From Streptomyces sp. CNQ-509 (GTDB lineage Bacteria > Actinomycetota > Actinomycetes > Streptomycetales > Streptomycetaceae), in assembly GCF_001011035.1 (NCBI RefSeq), contig NZ_CP011492.1:1991501-2055500 (forward strand): 64,000 nucleotides of DNA. Direction: 5' to 3'. This document shows, piece by piece, positions 59,892-64,000 of this stretch (the first letter of the stretch is position 1; every line of letters begins with the position of its first letter). The notes under the pieces are model-generated. The model did no database searches. It was not told the DNA's origin and saw nothing but the letters and a program-made list of their open reading frames with translations. The position numbers and the translations under genes are program-made.

Positions 59892-60232
59892 TCGAGACCC
59901 GTCACACCGTGCTGGGCATGGCGTGCAGTCACTGCGCGGCCATCGTCGGCGAGGAGATCGGCCGGGTCCCGGGCGTCACGGACGTGCGCGTGGACATAGC
60001 GGCCGAGACCGTGGTCGTACGGGCGGACCGCCCGGTGCCGCGGGCGCACATCGACGCCGCCGTGGAGGAAGCCGGCTACACCCCGGCCCCGCCCCCGCCC
60101 GACCCATGCGGCACCGCCCAGCCCGGCACCGCCCCGCGCGAGACCGGACCACCCGACACGGCACGACCTGGCACCGCCCAGCTTCACGCCGCGCCACCAC
60201 CCGCCGAACCGCCCCCGACGCCACGGAGTTAG
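59888..60232 (+). CDS. HMA-domain (CopZ-like) protein with Pro-rich tail
   Basis: The 114-residue protein has a heavy-metal-associated domain (about 1-66) with the metal loop GMACSHCAA. HMA proteins carry copper(I) to P-type ATPases or sensors. A tail of about 45 residues rich in Pro, Ala and Thr is unusual. It starts at GTG overlapping the SnoaL gene's stop. No copper ATPase is adjacent. Confidence 0.85.
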   Translation: MIETRHTVLGMACSHCAAIVGEEIGRVPGVTDVRVDIAAETVVVRADRPVPRAHIDAAVEEAGYTPAPPPPDPCGTAQPGTAPRETGPPDTARPGTAQLHAAPPPAEPPPTPRS

Positions 60233-60235
60233 CAC

Positions 60236-60772
60236 GTGCCCATCCGTATCCTCACCGCCGTCGCCCTGCTCTCCGCCGGGCTGCTCGCCGGCGCGTTCGG
60301 CTACGGCGCGGTGAACCTCGGCCCGACGTTCGACGCCGTGCCGCTGGAGACCCGCCTGTCGTTCCACGCCGAGCTGATGAAGATGAACTCGCCCGTGATG
60401 CAGACGGCGATGACCCTCACCGCGCTCAGCGCGCTGGCCCTCGCCGCGCTGCACCGCGGCCGCGAGCGGCTGCTCGCCGCCGGGGCCGCGCTGCTGGCGC
60501 TGGCGTCGTTCCTCATCACCCGGTTCGGCAACGTCCCGATCAACTCCGACATCAAGAAGTGGGCCGTCTCCTCGGCCCCCGCCGACCACGCGGAGATACT
60601 CCGGCGCTGGGACCTGTACAACAACCTGCGGACGCTCACCGCGGTCGCCGCCTTCGCCCTGCTCATCACCCTCGCCCTGCGCCGTCGCGCCGCACGCCCC
60701 GCGGACGCGGCAGATGCGGCGGACGCGGCGGCACTCCTGGAGCGGACCCCGGGGGTGCCGGCGCACCCGTAG
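60236..60772 (+). CDS. DUF1772 (anthrone oxygenase-like) membrane protein
   Basis: The 178-residue protein has four membrane spans and the DUF1772 pattern: GLLAGAFGYGAVNLGPTF, then MKMNSPVMQTAM and FGNVPINSDIKKW. DUF1772 includes anthrone oxygenases in polyketide pathways, but many are of unknown role. It starts at GTG 3 bases after the HMA stop, so the three genes form an operon under the TetR protein. Confidence 0.8.
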   Translation: MPIRILTAVALLSAGLLAGAFGYGAVNLGPTFDAVPLETRLSFHAELMKMNSPVMQTAMTLTALSALALAALHRGRERLLAAGAALLALASFLITRFGNVPINSDIKKWAVSSAPADHAEILRRWDLYNNLRTLTAVAAFALLITLALRRRAARPADAADAADAAALLERTPGVPAHP

Positions 60773-60787
60773 CGGTGTGCGGGTGGT

Positions 60788-60940
60788 TCAGCCGGTGAAG
60801 CCGGCGGTGATGCGGGTGAACTCCCCGTTCGGACGGTCGCGGTTGACCGCCCAGAAGGCCATCCGGCCGATCTGGTGGGAGTTGGCCCAGTCGCGGATCC
60901 GGGTCCAGATCTGCGGCGTGGTGACCTCGCCCACGTCACT
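60788..60940 (-). pseudogene. C-terminal remnant resembling a GH18-type chitinase
   Basis: Only the last 50 or so residues remain: VGEVTTPQIWTRIRDWAN, then QIGRMAFWAVNRDRP and FTRITAGF. This fits the final strand and helix of secreted GH18-type enzymes (the GfWSvnRD pattern), with no catalytic DxxDxDxE part. Its frame is continuous with an ADP-ribosylglycohydrolase-like piece, so it is a joining of two gene ends. The family call is tentative. Confidence 0.45.
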
Positions 60941-61167
60941 GAGCGGCCGGGTCCAGCGGGCGGGGATCGCGTCCAGCCCGTAGTACGCCCCCGCGAGGTT
61001 CCCTCCCCGGGATCCCAGCCACCGCCGCCGCACATCTCACCACCGGCACCGGGCGCGGGAACTCGCGCGGAAAACGCTCCCCCGGGACCCTACTCGAAGG
61101 GCGCGCCCAGGGCGTCGCCCACCGCTGAGCCGACGATCACGCCGGCGGCCCGCTGCATCCGCTTCAT
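60941..61167 (-). pseudogene. Decayed ADP-ribosylglycohydrolase fragment
   Basis: From ATG at 61167 the frame reads MKRMQRAAGVIVGSAVGDAL, the N-terminus of ADP-ribosylglycohydrolases, but hits TAG at 61090-61092 where the family has an aromatic residue (GAPFE, then F or Y). The frame past the TAG still reads GPGGAFSARV and MCGGGGWDPGE, as in intact members. It then shifts frame into GNLAGAYYGLDAIPARWTRP, typical of the family's C-terminus. The central 200 or more residues are missing. A nonsense mutation and a deletion are both visible. Confidence 0.7.
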
Positions 61168-61340
61168 TCGCGCAGGTTAGCCGTACCGCGCCGACGGGGA
61201 CGTGGCCCCGTGCCCTTGCGACAGACCGATGCCAGACCGGTGTCGCCGCCACGGGCCGGACGATCCTGACGAGTCGTCAGCGACGGCCGGTCCCGAAGCC
61301 GGTCCACACGAGTCTCCGCCCCCGCCAGGCCCCCGCCCCG

Positions 61341-61943
61341 TCAGGCCCCTGCCCCCTGCGGGGCGTCGCCGTCGGACCCGCTCGCGGGACCGGCCCCGCC
61401 CGCCTCGCCTGCCCCGTCCGCCCCATCCGGCCCGCCGCCGGAGAGCCGCTCCACCTCGGCCGCCCACTCGTCCACGTGCGCGACGAAGTCGTCGACCATC
61501 CGGTGGAACAGCTCCGCGAGCGTCCGCAGATCCTCCGGCGACCACTCCGCCAGCGCACCCTGCATCCCCCGGCACGCCACCGCGCGGATGCGCCCGATCG
61601 CCTCGCGCCCGGCGTCGGTGAGCTGGATGCGCTGCGCCCGGCGGTCGTCCGGATCCGGGACGCGGGACACGTACGCCGCCTTCTGCAACTGCTGTACCTG
61701 CCGCGTCACGTGCGACGCCTCCACCCCGAGCCGGTCCGCCAGCTCGCCGAGGCGCAGCGGCTCGGAGTCGTCGATCTGCCGCAACAGGGCCACCGCCGCC
61801 CGGTCGAGCGGCACCTCGGCCAGCGCCATCAGCCGGTCGTGCTGCCGCGCCCGGCTGCTCAGATAGGCGATACGGCTGAGGGCACGCTCGATCTCGGCCA
61901 CGTCCGAGGAGACGTGGGTGGCTTCAGGCGGCCGGACAGACAT
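61341..61943 (-). CDS. MarR-family regulator
   Basis: The protein (200 residues from this start) has a MarR winged helix (about 15-140): LRLGELADRLGVEASHVTRQVQQL recognition region and the wing DPDDRRAQRIQLTD. A Gly/Ala/Asp-rich tail of about 40 residues follows. The ATG at 61943 or a GTG three codons earlier may serve. It is divergent from the MFS gene, with an inverted repeat between them, which is the usual repressor/efflux-pump arrangement. Confidence 0.9.
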   Translation of the reverse strand: MSVRPPEATHVSSDVAEIERALSRIAYLSSRARQHDRLMALAEVPLDRAAVALLRQIDDSEPLRLGELADRLGVEASHVTRQVQQLQKAAYVSRVPDPDDRRAQRIQLTDAGREAIGRIRAVACRGMQGALAEWSPEDLRTLAELFHRMVDDFVAHVDEWAAEVERLSGGGPDGADGAGEAGGAGPASGSDGDAPQGAGA

Positions 61944-61964
61944 GGGGATCACTTTAACCTTAAT

Positions 61965-62009
61965 TTGCTTGACTCAACTAAGTATCACCTGCTTGCGTAA
62001 GTCAAGTAA
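61965..62009. promoter_or_regulatory. MarR operator candidate
   Basis: TTGCTTGACT (61965-61974) and AGTCAAGTAA (62000-62009) form a 10-bp inverted repeat with one mismatch and a 25-base spacer. Two dimers could bind these sites and cover both promoters. The region is AT-rich against the local background. Confidence 0.55.
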
Positions 62010-62038
62010 TCCACTTCCCGTCGCAGGAGTCCACCCCG

Positions 62039-63475
62039 ATGACAGACACCGCCACCACGGTGGCCGAGGACGGCCGCGCCGACCGGCCGGGACAGTCCTC
62101 AGGACCCGGCCTGACGCTGCTCGCGCTGGCGTCCGCCGGACTCGTCGTATCGCTGCAGCAGACGCTGGTACTGCCCCTGCTCCCCCAGCTCATGCAGACG
62201 TTCGACATCTCGGTCGCCGCGGTCTCGTGGGTCTTCACCGCGACGCTGCTCGCCGGGGCGGTCGCCACACCACTGCTCTCCCGCTTCGGCGACATGTACG
62301 GCAAGAAGAAGATGATCTCGGTGACGATGGGCCTGCTCGTCGCCGGCTCCGTCATCTGCGCGATAGCCGACTCGCTCGCCCTCCTCATCGTCGGCCGCGC
62401 GCTCCAGGGCACCGCCGCGGCCGTCATCCCCCTGGCCATCGGGATGATCCGCGACTCCTACCCGCGCGAGAAGGTCACAACGGCCATCGGCGTCGTCAGC
62501 GCCACCCTCGGCGTCGGCGGTGCCGTGGGCATGCTCGTCACCGGTCTCATCGCCGACAACACCGACTCCCACCACCCGGTCTTCTGGATCGCCGCCGCCA
62601 TGGCCGCCGTGGGACTGCTCTTCGTGCTCTTCTGCACCCGCGACTCCGGCCGCCGCGCCGGCGGCCGCCCCGACCTGATCGGCGCCGCCCTGCTCGGCGG
62701 CTGGCTGGTCAGTCTGCTGATCGGCATCAGCCAGGGCAACTCGTGGGGCTGGACGGACGCCCGCATCCTCGGCCTGTTCGCCGCGGCGGTCGTGCTGTGC
62801 GCCGTCTGGGTGGCCGTCGAACTGAGGATGCGCGAGCCGCTCGTACGGCTCCAGATCCTCGTCGGCCCCAAGTCGCTCTCGGCCAACCTCGCCTCGCTGC
62901 TCCTCGGCTTCTCGATGTTCGCCGCCTTCACCCTGATCTCGAACTTCATCCAGACCCCCGAGGCCGAGGTCGGCTACGGGCTCACCGGCTCGGTGCTCGA
63001 CGTCGGCCTGTACATGCTGCCGAGCACCCTCACCATGCTGGTCTTCTCCACGCTCTCCGGCCGCATCGAGGCCAGGATCGGGGCCGCCTGGACCCTCGCC
63101 ACCGGCTCGGTCATCGCGGGCGTCGCGTACGCCTGGCTCGCGCTCATGCACGACTCCGCGCTCGACATCATGATCTTCAGCGGCATCCAGGGCCTCGGCA
63201 TCGGCATCGCCTACGCGGCCCTCGGCACGCTCGCCGTCCAGCACGTGCCCATGGACCAGAGCGGCATCGCCAGCGGCATCAACTCCCTCGTGCGCACCGC
63301 CGGCGGCAGCATCGCCAGCGCCGCCACCGCGGCCGTACTGGCGGCGCAGGTCATCGACGGCACCGAGGTGCCGACGGTCGACGCGTACGTCCTCTGCTTC
63401 GTCATCGCCGGGCTCTCGGCCGGCGCGGCGGCGGCCATCGCCGCGGTGCACGGGCTGCGGCACGGCCGCAAGTAG
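62039..63475 (+). CDS. MFS transporter (DHA2-like efflux pump)
   Basis: The 478-residue protein has about 14 hydrophobic segments. The DHA motif A is GDMYGKKKM (near 82), and the motif C-like [16 protein letters not shown] (near 159) marks drug exporters. It should expel a toxic compound by proton antiport. The divergent MarR gene suggests induction by that compound. Its ATG is at 62039. Confidence 0.88.
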   Translation: MTDTATTVAEDGRADRPGQSSGPGLTLLALASAGLVVSLQQTLVLPLLPQLMQTFDISVAAVSWVFTATLLAGAVATPLLSRFGDMYGKKKMISVTMGLLVAGSVICAIADSLALLIVGRALQGTAAAVIPLAIGMIRDSYPREKVTTAIGVVSATLGVGGAVGMLVTGLIADNTDSHHPVFWIAAAMAAVGLLFVLFCTRDSGRRAGGRPDLIGAALLGGWLVSLLIGISQGNSWGWTDARILGLFAAAVVLCAVWVAVELRMREPLVRLQILVGPKSLSANLASLLLGFSMFAAFTLISNFIQTPEAEVGYGLTGSVLDVGLYMLPSTLTMLVFSTLSGRIEARIGAAWTLATGSVIAGVAYAWLALMHDSALDIMIFSGIQGLGIGIAYAALGTLAVQHVPMDQSGIASGINSLVRTAGGSIASAATAAVLAAQVIDGTEVPTVDAYVLCFVIAGLSAGAAAAIAAVHGLRHGRK

Positions 63476-63481
63476 CGCGTA

Positions 63482-63519
63482 CGGCCCCGGGCGCCCGTTC
63501 CGTACGGCACCCGGGGCCG
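63482..63519 (+). terminator. Hairpin after the MFS gene
   Basis: A 10-bp stem (CGGCCCCGGG with 63510-63519) with an 18-base loop starts 7 bases past the stop codon. Confidence 0.5.
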
Positions 63520-63590
63520 GACCCGCCGCCGGGCGGTGGCAGGGGTTCCGTTTCGCGGTCTGCCTGGTGGGCGGCAGTAGACTCGCCGCT

Positions 63591-64000
63591 GTGGCGGACA
63601 CCCAGTACGAAGACCTGTTGCGAACCGTGCTCACCTCCGGGACGGCCAAGGCCGACCGGACGGGCACCGGCACCCGGAGTGTCTTCGGGCACCAACTGCG
63701 CTACGACCTCGCGCAGGGCTTCCCGCTGATCACCACCAAGAGGGTGCATCTGAAGTCCATCGTCTACGAGCTGCTGTGGTTCCTGCGCGGCGACTCCAAC
63801 GTCGGCTGGCTCCAGGAGCACGGAGTCAGCATCTGGGACGAATGGGCGGGTCCGGACGGCGAACTGGGCCCCGTCTACGGCGTCCAGTGGCGCTCCTGGC
63901 CCACCCCCGACGGCAGGCACGTCGACCAGATCAGCGACGTGCTCGACACCCTCCGCCGCAACCCCGACTCGCGCCGCATGATCGTCTCCGCGTGGAACGT
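63591..64000 (+). CDS. thyA: Thymidylate synthase ThyA, 5' part (cut by window end)
   Basis: The first 136 codons are present, beginning at [25 protein letters not shown], then [33 protein letters not shown] and [11 protein letters not shown]. These match ThyA, which makes dTMP from dUMP with methylenetetrahydrofolate. The catalytic Cys would lie beyond the window. The start fits the family's N-terminus. Confidence 0.95.
   Translation, partial: MADTQYEDLLRTVLTSGTAKADRTGTGTRSVFGHQLRYDLAQGFPLITTKRVHLKSIVYELLWFLRGDSNVGWLQEHGVSIWDEWAGPDGELGPVYGVQWRSWPTPDGRHVDQISDVLDTLRRNPDSRRMIVSAWN

Noticed and set aside
61266..61280. CTGACGA-G-TCGTCAG palindrome downstream of the MarR gene.
   Set aside because: Short, not near a live promoter, and not repeated elsewhere that I could see.
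1..64000. tRNA, rRNA, prophage, insertion-sequence or biosynthetic NRPS/PKS genes.
   Set aside because: I found none on reading. No transposase or integrase motifs, no tRNA-like cloverleaf and no carrier or adenylation domain was seen.

Overview
The window is high-GC actinobacterial DNA, most likely from a Streptomyces or close relative. Pointers are GTG starts, four-base gene overlaps, SpoIIE-type phosphatases with an anti-sigma kinase domain, two sugar ABC operons without an ATPase gene (as when a shared MsiK ATPase serves them), CebR-type and DasR-type operator sequences, and families such as DUF2613, DUF6221, DUF3068 and the small two-domain laccase. All calls come from reading the sequence; no database search was run.

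Layout. 0-4 kb holds an IclR regulator, a GNAT acetyltransferase, a PAS-GAF-SpoIIE-HATPase protein and a tiny membrane protein. 4-15.5 kb is a co-directional surface-glycan cluster: a DUF3068 protein, a GT4 glycosyltransferase, a methyltransferase, a giant AftD-like arabinofuranosyltransferase, a condensation-fold acyltransferase, a second methyltransferase, a DMT membrane protein and a Trm112-like protein, many with overlapping start and stop codons. 15.5-16.6 kb is a secreted M23 peptidase. 16.8-20.3 kb is a sugar ABC importer with a DasR-like site in front. 20.8-22 kb has a DinB protein and an unknown. 22-29.6 kb is a carbohydrate locus (debranching-type enzyme, ABC importer, broken GH13 glucosidase, LacI regulator) carrying four copies of one operator-like palindrome.

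30-42 kb carries a DMT transporter, a quinone oxidoreductase, a two-gene secreted operon (ThuA/sorbosone dehydrogenase, then cupredoxin/DUF1080), a small laccase, an AztD-like zinc lipoprotein with a Zur box on its start codon, a secreted DUF6454-like protein and a membrane DUF457-like protein. 42-50 kb is a mosaic of small genes: a decayed GT39 gene, SRPBCC, PGRP amidase, four-EF-hand protein, AzlCD with an XRE-cupin regulator, a secreted TNT-type NAD glycohydrolase, a low-molecular-weight phosphatase/arsenate reductase, SseB, DUF6221 and a DUF7144-like protein.

50-52.5 kb encodes a DyP peroxidase with an encapsulin-targeting tail, its encapsulin shell and a potassium-channel-like protein, all overlapping by four bases. 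53-58.5 kb contains a GH6 cellulase and an AA10 lytic polysaccharide monooxygenase, each behind a perfect CebR-type palindrome, separated by a TPR-like membrane protein and a HAD dehalogenase. 58.7-60.8 kb is a TetR gene divergent from a SnoaL/HMA/DUF1772 operon. 60.8-61.2 kb is a composite of decayed ADP-ribosylglycohydrolase and GH18-like pieces. 61.3-63.5 kb is a MarR/MFS pair, and the window ends inside thyA.

Common threads are extracellular polysaccharide attack (GH6, AA10, two sugar importers), secreted copper or redox proteins (laccase, cupredoxin, LPMO, HMA protein), and three clear gene-decay scars. Perfect GC-rich hairpins lie at most transcription-unit ends.
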